Source of the DNA: Novosphingobium flavum
GTDB lineage: Bacteria; Pseudomonadota; Alphaproteobacteria; Sphingomonadales; Sphingomonadaceae
NCBI RefSeq assembly: GCF_014230315.1
Contig: NZ_JACLAW010000014.1
Span: 1 to 64,000 of the forward strand
Length of the DNA: 64,000 nt
Direction of reading: 5' to 3'
In this document: positions 19,284-29,386 of the stretch, piece after piece
Layout: each line of letters begins with the position of its first letter
Position numbering within the stretch: the stretch's first letter is position 1
Notes under the pieces: model-generated
Told to the model about the DNA's origin: nothing
The model's input: the letters and a program-made list of their open reading frames with translations, nothing else
Database searches by the model: none
Program-made: the position numbers and the translations under genes

Positions 19284-19598
19284 CTAGCGATCAACCAGCG
19301 CCGAAATCCGGTGGTGGAACGGATGATGAGGCGTTGCCCCCAGCGTCACCCCCTGGAACAGGCCGCCGCCGCCCAGCGCCGGCAGGATCGTCTCGATCAC
19401 GGCCACATCGCTTCGGCTGCGCACGTCGATATGCACGCGCAGTTTCCCGTCGAAGTCGAAGCGGATGGCTGTCGCCTCCGGGCAGGCGGCCTTGACCATG
19501 CCCATGAGGCGGCCAAGTTCGTCGGTGACGAGGCTGGCATGCAGAGGCGGCGGAAAGAGTTCCACACTTCCGGCAGGTATCGCGGTCATCTCACCCAT
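19284..19598 (-). CDS. Hypothetical protein (104 aa)
   Basis: A small soluble protein whose C-terminal half contains AIRFDFDGKLRVHIDVRSRSDVAVIETILPAL, resembling an alpha/beta fold. ATG 19598 is preceded by AAGGTG at a fair distance; GTG 19601 and ATG 19589 are alternatives. I do not recognise the family and the gene stands alone. GC content fits the genome, supporting real coding. Confidence 0.55.
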   Translation of the reverse strand: MGEMTAIPAGSVELFPPPLHASLVTDELGRLMGMVKAACPEATAIRFDFDGKLRVHIDVRSRSDVAVIETILPALGGGGLFQGVTLGATPHHPFHHRISALVDR

Positions 19599-19958
19599 CA
19601 CAGCACCTTGATGTTGTGGTCTCGCAATGGGGGCATAATGCGCCGTTTTCGCATGGGTCTCCAGCGCTATTCCGTTCTCTATGCGCGATGAAGCGAGTGT
19701 GTGACTTTAATGTCGCAGGCCCGCGATCCGGCCTGTCCGTCGGCCGGAGCCGGCGAAGGCCGCTTCGAGCCGGCGGTTTCCTACAGCCTCTCGCTCATGC
19801 CATGATGCGGCCGCGCGGCACGAACCCGTGCGGGCTCTTTGACATCGGCAGGAAAAGCGCACCGGGTTGGACAAGTGTCACCCATGCACCGTTTCGGCAA
19901 GTTGCTGTTATTGCGCGGTTACACGGGATTTCGGGAGGGTGGCAGGGTGACACTCGTG
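19599..19958. other. 360-bp intergenic stretch with GTGTCACCC repeats
   Basis: No convincing gene. At its end a perfect inverted repeat (CAGGGTGACAC at 19943-19953, 2-nt spacer, GTGTCACCCTG at 19956-19966) runs into the last codons of the MFS gene. A further GTGTCACCC occurs near 19877. The palindrome could terminate the MFS transcript or be a regulator site; no T-run follows. Confidence 0.4.
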
Positions 19959-21227
19959 TCACCCTGCGGCAGCGGACTCGACCTTGGGCGACCATTCGGG
20001 GCGCAGCAGGATCATGCAGGAAGCCGCCCCCACGGCAAGGAAGACCACGATCACCTGGATCGGCAGGTCGTAACTGCCGCTGACGTGCAGCAGCCAGCCC
20101 GACAGGCTGGCCGCCAGCCCGCCGGAAAGCCCGGCCGCCACGTGCTGGACCCCGACGACGAGGCCGATGGCGGGCGGCGGGATCAGGGTCACCTTGGTCA
20201 GGGCCAGGTTGTTGGCGCTGGCAAGGCCCAGGAACGAGAGCGAGGCGATGTTCCAGAACAGGGCCCAGCCAAGGTCCTGGGTATAGGCGCCGAACAGCAC
20301 CGTGGCCGCGCCAAGGAACCCCGCGAGGACGAAGGCCTTGCGCGTCCGCACGGCATCGGCCCCGCGCTCGATCAGGCGGTCGGCCCACCATCCGGCGGCC
20401 ACGGCAACGATGGCGATCCCGGCAAAGCTGAAGAAGGTATAGAGCCCCGATTGCTCAAGGCTCAGCCCGCGCTGCTCGACGAGGTAGGAGGGCATCCAGG
20501 TCATGCAGTAGAAGATGAAGTAGCTGTAGCAGAAGTTGACCACGATCCCTCCCCAGACCACCGGCGAGGTGATGATGTTGCGGAAGGGCACGGTCGCGGC
20601 GCGGCGCTTCGCCTCGGCCAGCTGGCCTCCGCGCGGGAAATCGTTCTTCACCAGCGCCAGCCACGGCACCAGCCAGACGAGGCCGGCAAGGCCGGTGATC
20701 GCGAACATCGCCTGCCATTCCCAGTTGACGATGATCCAGGCGGCCAGTGGCGTGGCGATGGCCGTGCCCACCTTGTTGCCGAAAGCGAAGATGCCGATGG
20801 CAAGGCCGGTGTGGCGCTCGGGAATGTTGTGGCGGAACCAGCGGTAGGAGGCGGGCATGACGATCGCCTCGGCCGCGCCGACCAGCGCCCGCATCAAGAA
20901 CAGGCCGATGAATACCGTCATCACGCCCGAAAGCGCCGTGGCCACGCACCACAGGCCAAAGCAGATCGCGTAGGGCACCTTGACCCCGAAGCGGTCGACC
21001 ACCCAGCCCGCCGGGATCTGCGCCGCGGCATAGGACCAGAACAGTGCCGAGCCGAGCAGGCCGCGGTGCACCCCGGTCATCCGGAAGTGTTCGATGAACG
21101 GCTTGTTGGCGATGGCCGCGGCAATACTGGTGCGGTCGGCATAGGCGATCATCACGCCGAGCGCGAGGAGCAGCATGACCCCCCACTGGCGCGAGGTCAT
21201 CGTCGCGCCGGGCAGGGAAGCGCTCAC
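19959..21227 (-). CDS. MFS transporter, anion:cation symporter type
   Basis: A 422-residue major-facilitator protein with about twelve hydrophobic helices. The segment YADRTSIAAAI in helix 1, the helix 2-3 loop GWVVDRFGVK and RALVGAAEAIVMPASYRWF are typical of the ACS subfamily (hexuronate/glucarate and aromatic acid carriers). GTG 21227 overlaps the stop of the dioxygenase beta gene (GTGA) after a GAGG; ATG 21200 is the alternative. Being last in an operon with an extradiol dioxygenase, it probably imports the aromatic acid or exports/imports its cleavage product. Substrate is inferred from context only. Confidence 0.85.
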   Translation of the reverse strand: MSASLPGATMTSRQWGVMLLLALGVMIAYADRTSIAAAIANKPFIEHFRMTGVHRGLLGSALFWSYAAAQIPAGWVVDRFGVKVPYAICFGLWCVATALSGVMTVFIGLFLMRALVGAAEAIVMPASYRWFRHNIPERHTGLAIGIFAFGNKVGTAIATPLAAWIIVNWEWQAMFAITGLAGLVWLVPWLALVKNDFPRGGQLAEAKRRAATVPFRNIITSPVVWGGIVVNFCYSYFIFYCMTWMPSYLVEQRGLSLEQSGLYTFFSFAGIAIVAVAAGWWADRLIERGADAVRTRKAFVLAGFLGAATVLFGAYTQDLGWALFWNIASLSFLGLASANNLALTKVTLIPPPAIGLVVGVQHVAAGLSGGLAASLSGWLLHVSGSYDLPIQVIVVFLAVGAASCMILLRPEWSPKVESAAAG

Positions 21228-22066
21228 GCCTCGAGGTCCTCGAGCAGCATCATCGCCCCGCCGGTGTGCGAGATGGGATTGTGGTAGATGCTGGTGACCA
21301 CTCTCGGCTCGGCCGAGGCCAGGGTGCCGCGCATGACCAGCCAGGTCATCAGTTCCACGCCCTGCGCCCCGGCCAGGTCGACGATCTGGTCGTTGGTATA
21401 GGCGGCGAGCGCCTCGGGATTGCCGACGATGCGCTCCATGCACTCATGGTCGAACTCTTCGTTGATCTTGCCGAATTCGCCCAGCTCATGGGACAGGCCG
21501 CCGCTGCCGATCACCAGCACCCGTGCGTCTCCGGCGAAGGAGCGGACCGCGCGGCCGATCGCCCGGCCGAAGGCAAGGCAACGGTCGGGGCGGGGGAAGG
21601 GGGGCTGGATGGCGTTGACGAAGACCGGGATGATCGCCACCGGCGGCTGGCTGTGCGCGCCCCAGATCAGGTCGAGCGGCGTGGTGCAGGCGTGATCCAG
21701 CTTCCATTCGCGGCACGTGGAAACGTCGAACCCGTCCTCAATCAGACCCTGGACCACGTGCCAGCCCAGTTCGTCGGCCCCTTCGAAGGTGCGCGGGCGC
21801 GGTTCGCCGAAGCCCTCGTCGGCGGTGGCGTAATCGCCGGCCACGCCGATCGCGAAGGTCGGCATGTTGTCGAGGAAGAAGTTCAGGCCGTGGTCGTTGT
21901 AGACGATGATCGCCACCGTCGGCCGTGCCGCGTCGGCCCAGGCCCGCACGTCGGCGAACTGGTCGAAGAAGGGCTTGAATGCCACCTCGCCCTGCTTTCC
22001 GGCATCGAGGGTGCGGCCAATGATCGGCACGTGCGAGGTGCCCATGCCGCCGAGCAGCCTTGCCAT
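21224..22066 (-). CDS. Class III extradiol dioxygenase, beta (catalytic) subunit, LigB type
   Basis: A 280-residue LigB-family enzyme. Like protocatechuate 4,5-dioxygenase beta it carries His12 (MGTSHVP), a second iron-ligand His (IVYNDHG), the catalytic His in GSGGLSHEL, and GVELMTWLVMRG, which supplies the glutamate ligand. It should cleave a catechol-type ring next to its hydroxyls using Fe(II) and oxygen, in the cytoplasm. Close family resemblance points to protocatechuate, gallate or a methylgallate as substrate; which one cannot be decided by eye. ATG 22066 follows the alpha-subunit stop by 2 bp. Slightly shorter than SYK-6 LigB because the C-terminal tail is missing. Confidence 0.88.
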   Translation of the reverse strand: MARLLGGMGTSHVPIIGRTLDAGKQGEVAFKPFFDQFADVRAWADAARPTVAIIVYNDHGLNFFLDNMPTFAIGVAGDYATADEGFGEPRPRTFEGADELGWHVVQGLIEDGFDVSTCREWKLDHACTTPLDLIWGAHSQPPVAIIPVFVNAIQPPFPRPDRCLAFGRAIGRAVRSFAGDARVLVIGSGGLSHELGEFGKINEEFDHECMERIVGNPEALAAYTNDQIVDLAGAQGVELMTWLVMRGTLASAEPRVVTSIYHNPISHTGGAMMLLEDLEA

Positions 22067-22068
22067 GA

Positions 22069-22335
22069 TCAGGCTTCCTTCTTCAGGCGCGTTGCCCGGT
22101 CCAGCTTGGAAAAGAAGTACATGTTGCCGCCCGCAGCGAGGAGCCTGTCCTTCTCCTTGCTGATCGCGGCTTCGCGCTCCTCGTCCGACAGGCCGTATTT
22201 CTCGCAATAGGCTACCGGATCGGCAATGTAGGCCAGCCGGTTCTCGAGGCTGTTGAGCGAATAGCACATCCGGTTGAGGGCATAGCCCTTGCGCGCCGCG
22301 CCGGCGTGAAACTTGCCGACCTCGATCTCTTCCAT
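22069..22335 (-). CDS. Extradiol dioxygenase alpha (small) subunit, LigA type
   Basis: An 88-residue LigA-like small subunit, with the family sequences [20 protein letters not shown] and [14 protein letters not shown]. In LigAB the small subunit closes over the active site of the large one. ATG 22335 follows GGGGAGGACAGG. First gene of the alpha-beta-transporter operon, transcribed divergently from the amidoligase operon with a 175-bp shared upstream region. It is shorter than LigA of Sphingobium SYK-6, having essentially only the core domain. Confidence 0.85.
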   Translation of the reverse strand: MEEIEVGKFHAGAARKGYALNRMCYSLNSLENRLAYIADPVAYCEKYGLSDEEREAAISKEKDRLLAAGGNMYFFSKLDRATRLKKEA

Positions 22336-22510
22336 CACCTGTCCTCCCCGGCGCGGTCCAACCCCGCGCGGTCCATTGTTCGCGCCAACTCTTGGCCAAG
22401 CCCGCCCCCGCCGCCAATTGGATTGGCGCTCCGGGCGATTAATGTGGGGGGCGGCCGCCAGCGTCATTTCGTGTTGCGGCGCAGCATCATTTGGCGCAGA
22501 ACTGTCGGCC

Positions 22511-25500
22511 ATGATAAAGGCCGGGCTCCACCATCTCACCCGCTATTCCTATTCCAAACCGGTCCGCCTCGGCCCGCAGGTGATCCGCCTCAGGCCGGCA
22601 CCGCACAGCCGCACGGCCGTGCCCAATTATTCGCTCAAGATCAGCCCGGCGAACCACTTCCTCAACTGGCAGCAGGACCCGCACGGCAACTGGCAGGCGC
22701 GGATCGTCTTTCCCGACCCGGTCGACCACTTCTCGATCGAGGTCGACCTGCTGGCCGAGCTGGCGGTGATCAATCCGTTCGACTTCTTCGTCGAGGAATA
22801 TGCCGAGGAATACCCCTTCGCCTATGCCGAGACGCTGCGGCTTGACCTCGCCGCCTATTTCGAGACCGAGCCGCAGGGCCCGCTGTTCGACCAGCTCCTG
22901 TCCGAGTTCACCGGCCACGAGGGCCGTTCGATCGACTTTCTCGTCGCCATCAACCGGGCTGTGAACCAGAAGGTCGGCTATGTCATCCGCATGGAGCCGG
23001 GGGTGCAGAGCCCCGAGGAAACGCTTCAGGTCGGCACTGGCTCGTGCCGGGATTCGGCCTGGCTGCTGGTCCAGCTGGTGCGCCGGCTCGGCTTCGCCGC
23101 CCGCTTCGTCTCGGGCTATTCGATCCAGCTGACCCCGGACGTCGTCGCAGTCGACGGACCCAGGGGCGTGACGCAGGACGTCTGCGACCTCCACGCCTGG
23201 GCCGAGGTCTACGTGCCCGGCGCCGGATGGATCGGGCTCGATGCCACCTGGGGGCTTTTCGCGGGCGAGGGGCACATCCCGCTCTGCGCCACCCCGCACT
23301 ACCGCTCGGCCGCGCCGATCGAAGGCGTGGTGATGGAGCCGGTCCATTCCGACTTCGAGTTCGCGATGCACGTCTCGCGCATTGCCGAGGCGGTGCGGAT
23401 CACCAAGCCCTTTACCGACGAGCGCTGGGATGCGCTGCTCGCGCTGGGCGACAAGGTGGACGAGGATCTTGCCGCACAGGACGTGCGGCTTACCATCGGC
23501 GGCGAGCCGACGTTCATTGCCGACGGCGATTTCGAGGCGCCCGAGTGGAATGCGGCGGCCGTCGGGCCGACCAAGGCGGCCTATGCCGACAAGCTGATCC
23601 GCAAGCTGCGCGGGCACTTCGGCGCCGGCTCGCTGCTTCATCACGGGCAAGGCAAGTGGTATCCGGGCGAAAGCCTGCCGCGCTGGGGCTACTCGCTTTA
23701 CTGGCGCCGCGACGGCGTGCCGGTCTGGCGTGACGAGAAGCTCATCGCGGGAGACCTGATGCCGGGCGAGAAGCCCGTGGCGAAGGTCGAGGCCGAGGAC
23801 GCGCAGGTGTTCCTCGTCGCCGCCGCGCTCAATCTCGGGGTCGATCCCGATTTCGTCCAGCCGGTCTATGAGGACGCGCTGGAATGGATCGTCAAGGAAT
23901 CCGGCCTGCCCGACAATACCGAGCCGACCGACCCGAAAATCGACGATCCCGAAGTGCGCGAGCGCTTCGTCCGTACCTTCCAGCGCGGCCTGACCACGCC
24001 GGTCGGCTTTGTCCTGCCGGTCCAGCGCTGGCAGGCGGCGCAGGCGGCCGAACCGGCCCGGTGGAAGAGCGAGCGCTGGCGGGTGCGGCGCGGCAACCTG
24101 TTCGCAGTGCCGGGCGACTCGGCGCTGGGCTATCGTCTGCCGTTGGGCTCGCTGCCCTACGTTCCGGCCTCGGACTATCCCTATATCCATGCGCGCGACA
24201 CGGCCGAGCCGCGCGAGCCCTTGCCCGACATCCGCGCCCAGATCGTCGAGCGCGGCCACCAGACGCGGGAAGCGCAGGCCCGCACGGGGGGACGCCCCGC
24301 GCGGGAAGAGGCGCAGCAGGCCTCGCTGTCGGTGGAGGCGGCCGCCGGCGGCCAGGACCGTCAGGACCGGGTCGAGCAGGTGATCATCGAGGGCGCGGTC
24401 CGCACCGCCCTGACGATCGAACCGCGCGGCGATCACCTGTGCATCTTCATCCCTCCGGTCGAGGCCCTCGAAGACTGGCTGGAGCTTGTCGCCAGCGTCG
24501 AGCGGGTGGCCGAGGAAACCGGTCTGCCGGTGCGGATCGAGGGCTATGCCCCGCCGCCCGATCCGCGCCTCGTGGTGATGAAGGTCACCCCCGATCCGGG
24601 CGTGATCGAGGTCAACATCCAGCCTGCAGCCTCCTGGCGCGAGTCGGTCGAGATCACCGAGACGTTGTACGAGTGCGCGCGCGAGGTGGGGCTGACCGCC
24701 GACAAGTTCATGGTCGATGGCCGCGCCACCGGCACCGGCGGGGGCAATCACATCGTGCTCGGCGGGCCGAGCCTGCTCGACAGCCCGTTCATTCGCCGCC
24801 CGGACCTGCTCAAGTCCTTCGTCACGTACTGGCAGCGCCATCCTTCGCTGTCCTACCTGTTCTCCGGCCTGTTCATCGGCCCGACCTGCCAGGCCCCGCG
24901 GATCGACGAGGCTCGCCACGACGGGCTTTACGAGCTGGAGATCGCGCTGGCCCAGGTTCCGGGCCCGGAACTGCCGCAGCCGCCGGCCTGGGTGGTGGAC
25001 CGCCTGTTCCGCAACCTGCTGGTCGACGTCACCGGCAATACCCACCGCACCGAGATCTGCATCGACAAGCTGTTCAGCCCCGACGGCCCCACCGGGCGGC
25101 TCGGCCTCGTCGAGTTTCGCGGCTTCGAGATGCCGCCCGAGGCGCGGATGAGCTGCGCCCAGCAATTGCTGCTGCGGGCGCTGACCGCCTGGTTCTGGCG
25201 CGAACCGGTGTCCGGCCCGCTGGTGCGCTGGGGCACCCAGTTGCACGACCGCTTCATGCTGCCGCACTACGTCTGGGCAGATTTCCTCGACGTGCTCGGC
25301 GACCTTGCCGGGGCGGGCTATCACTTCGATCCGGTGTGGTTCGAGGCCCAGCGCCAGTTTCGCTTCCCGATCCACGGCGCAATCGAGGGCGGCGGGGTCG
25401 CGCTCGAGATTGGCCATGCGCTCGAGCCGTGGAACGTCCTGGGCGAGACCGGGGCGATCGGCGGCACGGTGCGTTTCGTCGATTCCTCGACCGAGCGGCT

Positions 25501-25915
25501 GCAGATCAAGGCCACCGGGCTGGTCCCGGGCCGTCACGTGATCGCCTGCAACGGCCGGCGCATTCCGCTCCAGCCAACCGGCGTTCCTGGCGAAGGCGTG
25601 GCCGCCGTGCGCTACAAGGCCTGGTCGCCGGCCAACTGCCTCCATCCGATGATGGAGGCCCAGGCACCGCTGACTTTCGACATTCTCGATAGCTGGAACG
25701 GACGATCGCTCGGCGGCTGCGTTTATCATGTGGCGCATCCGGGCGGACGCAATTACGATGACGTGCCGATCAATGGCTATGAAGCGGAGGCGCGGCGCAA
25801 GGCGCGGTTCTTCGATCAGGGTCATTCGCCCGGCCCTCAGGCGATCCCGCCCGAGGAACATCCTGGGGAGTTCCCGATGTCGCTCGATCTGCGGCGGCCC
25901 GTAGTCCTGGGTTGA
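22511..25915 (+). CDS. Transglutaminase-like / DUF2126 putative amidoligase fusion
   Basis: A 1,134-residue two-part protein. Residues about 1-290 are a bacterial transglutaminase module with an N-terminal beta region and an intact triad (Cys179 in [10 protein letters not shown], His228 in DLHAWAEV, Asp244 in IGLDATWG). From about 320 to the end runs DUF2126, a putative COOH-NH2 (amido) ligase of the glutamine-synthetase/GCS-like fold; visible blocks are [53 protein letters not shown] and [14 protein letters not shown] 22511 was used because the transglutaminase N-domain ([13 protein letters not shown]) starts there; no clear Shine-Dalgarno is visible. First gene of a three-gene operon with a permuted ATP-grasp protein and another transglutaminase. 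Family knowledge predicts peptide synthesis or tagging plus hydrolysis; the product is unknown. Confidence 0.9.
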   Translation: MIKAGLHHLTRYSYSKPVRLGPQVIRLRPAPHSRTAVPNYSLKISPANHFLNWQQDPHGNWQARIVFPDPVDHFSIEVDLLAELAVINPFDFFVEEYAEEYPFAYAETLRLDLAAYFETEPQGPLFDQLLSEFTGHEGRSIDFLVAINRAVNQKVGYVIRMEPGVQSPEETLQVGTGSCRDSAWLLVQLVRRLGFAARFVSGYSIQLTPDVVAVDGPRGVTQDVCDLHAWAEVYVPGAGWIGLDATWGLFAGEGHIPLCATPHYRSAAPIEGVVMEPVHSDFEFAMHVSRIAEAVRITKPFTDERWDALLALGDKVDEDLAAQDVRLTIGGEPTFIADGDFEAPEWNAAAVGPTKAAYADKLIRKLRGHFGAGSLLHHGQGKWYPGESLPRWGYSLYWRRDGVPVWRDEKLIAGDLMPGEKPVAKVEAEDAQVFLVAAALNLGVDPDFVQPVYEDALEWIVKESGLPDNTEPTDPKIDDPEVRERFVRTFQRGLTTPVGFVLPVQRWQAAQAAEPARWKSERWRVRRGNLFAVPGDSALGYRLPLGSLPYVPASDYPYIHARDTAEPREPLPDIRAQIVERGHQTREAQARTGGRPAREEAQQASLSVEAAAGGQDRQDRVEQVIIEGAVRTALTIEPRGDHLCIFIPPVEALEDWLELVASVERVAEETGLPVRIEGYAPPPDPRLVVMKVTPDPGVIEVNIQPAASWRESVEITETLYECAREVGLTADKFMVDGRATGTGGGNHIVLGGPSLLDSPFIRRPDLLKSFVTYWQRHPSLSYLFSGLFIGPTCQAPRIDEARHDGLYELEIALAQVPGPELPQPPAWVVDRLFRNLLVDVTGNTHRTEICIDKLFSPDGPTGRLGLVEFRGFEMPPEARMSCAQQLLLRALTAWFWREPVSGPLVRWGTQLHDRFMLPHYVWADFLDVLGDLAGAGYHFDPVWFEAQRQFRFPIHGAIEGGGVALEIGHALEPWNVLGETGAIGGTVRFVDSSTERLQIKATGLVPGRHVIACNGRRIPLQPTGVPGEGVAAVRYKAWSPANCLHPMMEAQAPLTFDILDSWNGRSLGGCVYHVAHPGGRNYDDVPINGYEAEARRKARFFDQGHSPGPQAIPPEEHPGEFPMSLDLRRPVVLG

Positions 25916-25918
25916 GCC

Positions 25919-28417
25919 TTGGCCACCGAGGCACTCGCGCATCCTGCCAGCGCAAGGCTGCAGGACTATCCGGTTGACGTTTCGGCGGGCGACCTGTTTC
26001 GCCATGCCCCGCCGGACTTGGCCGCATCCTGGCTGACCATGGCCGACGGCCTGCGCGCGCTGACCGACGAATCCGGGCTTCCCGCGCAGGAACTGGTGGC
26101 GCGCCAGATCTCCGACCTTGGCATGAGCTTCCGCCTGACCGGGGATACCGAGGAACGGCCCTGGCAGCTGACCCCGATGCCGCTGATCATCGGGGCGCAG
26201 GAATGGGCCGGGCTGGAGCGCGGGCTGATCCAGCGCGCGCGCCTGCTCGAGGCGGTCGCCGCCGATATCTACGGGCCGCAGCAACTGATCGCAAACGGCC
26301 ACCTGCCGGCCGCCGTGGTTACGGGCAGCCGCTTTTTCGCGCGGAACATGGTCGGGCTCGAGCCGGGTGCCTCGGGCCGGGGAAACCACTACATCCATGT
26401 CTACGCGGTCGACCTCGCGCGCGGCCCGCGCGGCCAGTGGCGGGTGCTGGGCGACCGGCTGCGGATCGCCAACGGCATCGGCTATGCGCTGGAAAACCGC
26501 CTGGCCCTCGCCCGCGCCACCGGTTCGCTGCTGACCCAGGTGAACACCCGGCGCCTTGCCGGGTTCTTTTCCGAGCTGCGCGGCGGGATCGCCCGCGATT
26601 GCCAGCGCGAGAATCCGCGCATCGCGCTGCTCACCCCGGGCCGCTTCAACCAGTCCTATCCTGAACAGGCGCACCTTGCGCGCTATCTCGGCTTTCCGCT
26701 GGTCGAGGGGCGCGACCTCACCGTCTCGGACGAGCGGCTCTATGTCCGCACCATCGCCGGGCCCAAGCGGATCGACGCCCTGTGGCGGTGGATCGACACC
26801 CTGGCGCTCGATCCGCTCAATTTCGATTCCCGCTCGCAGATCGGCGTGCCTGACCTGTTTGACGCCTGGGCGCGGGGCGGGCTGGAAATCGCCAACCGCC
26901 CCGGCGTGGAAGTGCTTGAGGCGCCGGTTTTCTCGGCCTTCCTGCCGCGCCTGTTCCGGACCCTGCTGGGCGAGGACCCGCTGCTGCCCAATGTCGCCAC
27001 CTGGTGGTGCGGCCAGCCGATCGAGGCCGCCGCCGTGCGCGAGGGGCTGGACAACCTGCTGGTGCGCACCGCCTTCGGGCAGACCGCGGGGGGCCTTGCC
27101 AGCACCGAGGCCGTGCCGGGATCGAGCCTGTCGAGGGCCGAGCGCGAAACCTTGTTCGAGGCGCTCGGCCGGCGGCCGATGGACTATTGCGGGCAGGAGA
27201 TCGTCCAGCTTTCGACCACCCCGGCCCTGATCGGCAACGGGTACGAGCCGCGCCCGTTCACCCTGCGCGCCTTCGTGGCCCGCGGCGCGAACGGGGAATG
27301 GCAGGTCATGCCGGGCGGCTTTGCCCGCCTCTCCGCCTCGGGCGAGATCCGCACGACGCTGATGGGCGAGGGCGATCTTTCGGCCGACGTCTGCGTGGTC
27401 GAGGCGCCGGGCATCACCCCGTCGCAGCCCACCCTGCTGGCCGTGACCCCGCCGGTGCGGCGCGGCGGCGGCATCCTCGCCAGCCAGGCGGCGGACAACC
27501 TGTTCTGGTTCGGCCGCTACATGGAGCGGGCCGAGGCCACGGTGCGGGTGGTGCGCGCGGTGCTCGGCAGCGCGATCGAGGTTGACAGCGCCGCGGGCAA
27601 CAATCCCGAAGTGCTGGAAAAGCTGGTCGGCCTGCTGGTCCAGTGGGGCGCGCTCGACCCCAAGGCGGCGGACAATTCCGTGCCCAAAATCTGCCGCGCG
27701 GCGCTGACCGAGGCGGTTCTGCCCGGCGGCGTCGCCAGCCTGTTCGCCCGCCTGCGCAGCACCGGCCTGTCGCTGCGCGACCGGCTCGCCTCGGACTTCT
27801 GGCGCATTGCCAGCCGGCCGTTGCCGCTGATCGACGGCCATCGTCCCGGCGCCCTGCTCAGGATCGCCCGCGAACTGATCGAGCGGCTCAGCGCCTTGTC
27901 CGGCTTGCTGGGCGAGAACTTCGTCCATGGCCCGGCCTGGCGGTTCCTCGACATGGGGCGGCGGATCGAGCGGGCGCTCGCCCTTTCGGCCTTCACCGAG
28001 GTTCTGGCGGGCGAGGAAGGCGAGCCGACCGAGGCGCTGGGCGTCCTGCTCGACCTCGCGGACAGCCAGATCACCTATCGCTCGCGCTATCTCACCGGGC
28101 CGCGCCGCGATCCGGTGCTCGACATGCTGCTGCTCGACCCGGACAATCCGCGTGCCCTGGCCTTCCAGCTGGCCAAGCTGGTCGAACACATCGAGGCCCT
28201 GCCGCGCCTGTCCGAGGACCTGCTGCCCGAGGCGCCGCTGCGCGAGGCGCGGGCCCTGCTGGCGCCGCTGATGAGCCTGGGCGTGGCGGAATTCGGCCCG
28301 GAACGGCTGGACGAGGCGCGCAGCGGCCTGCTGGCCCTGTCGGGCGCGATCGCCGAACGCTACTTCCTGCAATACGAGAAGACCGAGACGACCACGGTGC
28401 GGACCCTGCTTGCATGA
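25919..28417 (+). CDS. Circularly permuted ATP-grasp ligase fused to alpha-E domain
   Basis: An 832-residue protein. Residues about 25-480 match the circularly permuted type 2 ATP-grasp family (PRIALLTPGRFNQSYPEQAHLARYLG, LVEGRDLTV, RTIAGPKRIDALWRW, IGNGYEPRPFTLRAFVA). About 500-825 is the all-helical alpha-E domain with its signature near AADNLFWFGRYMERAEATVR. In many bacteria these are two adjacent genes; here they are fused. ATP-grasp ligases join a carboxylate to an amine via acyl phosphate. The start is TTG at 25919, three bases after the preceding stop; the first ATG (26039) would remove conserved sequence. Its 3' end overlaps the next gene by 4 bp (ATGA), so all three proteins are probably made together. 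Confidence 0.9.
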   Translation: MATEALAHPASARLQDYPVDVSAGDLFRHAPPDLAASWLTMADGLRALTDESGLPAQELVARQISDLGMSFRLTGDTEERPWQLTPMPLIIGAQEWAGLERGLIQRARLLEAVAADIYGPQQLIANGHLPAAVVTGSRFFARNMVGLEPGASGRGNHYIHVYAVDLARGPRGQWRVLGDRLRIANGIGYALENRLALARATGSLLTQVNTRRLAGFFSELRGGIARDCQRENPRIALLTPGRFNQSYPEQAHLARYLGFPLVEGRDLTVSDERLYVRTIAGPKRIDALWRWIDTLALDPLNFDSRSQIGVPDLFDAWARGGLEIANRPGVEVLEAPVFSAFLPRLFRTLLGEDPLLPNVATWWCGQPIEAAAVREGLDNLLVRTAFGQTAGGLASTEAVPGSSLSRAERETLFEALGRRPMDYCGQEIVQLSTTPALIGNGYEPRPFTLRAFVARGANGEWQVMPGGFARLSASGEIRTTLMGEGDLSADVCVVEAPGITPSQPTLLAVTPPVRRGGGILASQAADNLFWFGRYMERAEATVRVVRAVLGSAIEVDSAAGNNPEVLEKLVGLLVQWGALDPKAADNSVPKICRAALTEAVLPGGVASLFARLRSTGLSLRDRLASDFWRIASRPLPLIDGHRPGALLRIARELIERLSALSGLLGENFVHGPAWRFLDMGRRIERALALSAFTEVLAGEEGEPTEALGVLLDLADSQITYRSRYLTGPRRDPVLDMLLLDPDNPRALAFQLAKLVEHIEALPRLSEDLLPEAPLREARALLAPLMSLGVAEFGPERLDEARSGLLALSGAIAERYFLQYEKTETTTVRTLLA

Positions 28418-29337
28418 TCTATACCGTCGTTCACCGGACCGAAGTCGAATATGACAGTCCGGTCACCCTCGCCCGGTTCAACGTGCGGTTGCGGCCGGCC
28501 CCTTGGGCGGGTCAGGTCCTGCTCGAACATGGGCTGACCGTCGATCCGGTGCCGTGGACGATCCTGGACGATGTCGGCCCCTGGGTGGTGAACCGGTCGC
28601 GCCTGTTCATCCGCAATCCCCTGACCCGGCTGGTGATCGTAAGCCGCTTCCGGGTGGAAGTGTCCGCGCCGGGTTTCGACCTTGCGATGGCGGTGACGCC
28701 GAGCGTGGCGCAGATCCGCGACCTGGCCCTCGCGCACCGCGATCTCTCGCCGTTCGGGCCGGCGGCCTATCTCTATGCCTCGCCGTTCGTGCCGCCCTCT
28801 CCGGCGATCACCGAATGGGCGCGGCCGCACCTCGCGCCCGAATCTTCGGTGCTGGAGGCGGGGACCGCGCTGATGCAGGCGATCTTCCGTGAATTCGCCT
28901 ATGACGGCGAGGCGACCGAGGCCGATACCCTGCCGGGCGAGGCGTTCCTCAAGAAACGCGGGGTCTGTCAGGATTTCGCCCACGTCATGCTCGTCGCCGC
29001 GCGGGCTTACGGGATTCCGGCGGCCTATGTCTCGGGCTACCTTCGGACCATCCCGCCGCCGGGCAAGCCGCGGCTGGTCGGGGCCGATGCGACCCATGCC
29101 TGGGTGGCGCTGTGGTGCGGCGAGGCGCTGGGCTGGATCGGGTTCGATCCGACCAACAATGCTATCGCCCGGACCGACCATATCTTCACCGCGATGGGCC
29201 GCGACTATGCCGATGTCGCCCCGATCGATGGGGTGTTCCACGGCGGCGGCGGGCAGAAGATGGAAGTCTCGGTCGACGTTGCGCCGGAAGGCGAGGACGC
29301 TACCCTGCCGCTGCTGGCAGACCCTGCCGCCGGTTGA
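28414..29337 (+). CDS. Transglutaminase-like protein of the amidoligase operon
   Basis: A 307-residue transglutaminase-like protein: N-terminal beta domain (about 1-95, TVVHRTEVEYDSPVTLARFNVRLRP) and a catalytic core with Cys185 (KRGVCQDFAH), His228 (DATHAWVAL) and Asp245 (IGFDPTNN). No signal peptide. Start ATG overlaps the preceding stop. In homologous operons this partner is thought to hydrolyse or transfer the amide or peptide bonds made by the ATP-grasp and DUF2126 enzymes. Distinct from the N-terminal module of the 22511 protein in lacking the ligase part. Ends 49 bp before the aldo/keto reductase, which may be a separate unit. Confidence 0.9.
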   Translation: MIYTVVHRTEVEYDSPVTLARFNVRLRPAPWAGQVLLEHGLTVDPVPWTILDDVGPWVVNRSRLFIRNPLTRLVIVSRFRVEVSAPGFDLAMAVTPSVAQIRDLALAHRDLSPFGPAAYLYASPFVPPSPAITEWARPHLAPESSVLEAGTALMQAIFREFAYDGEATEADTLPGEAFLKKRGVCQDFAHVMLVAARAYGIPAAYVSGYLRTIPPPGKPRLVGADATHAWVALWCGEALGWIGFDPTNNAIARTDHIFTAMGRDYADVAPIDGVFHGGGGQKMEVSVDVAPEGEDATLPLLADPAAG

Positions 29338-29386
29338 TACTGCCGCGTTTTCAATCTCACTCCCTGAAGCAAGACGGAACTCTCCC

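Noticed and set aside
22487..28372. 1,961-codon open frame antisense to the amidoligase operon
   Set aside because: Translation is low-complexity, rich in Arg, Gly, Ala and Gln with no domain, as expected from the reverse of high-GC codons; the plus strand has clear enzymes.
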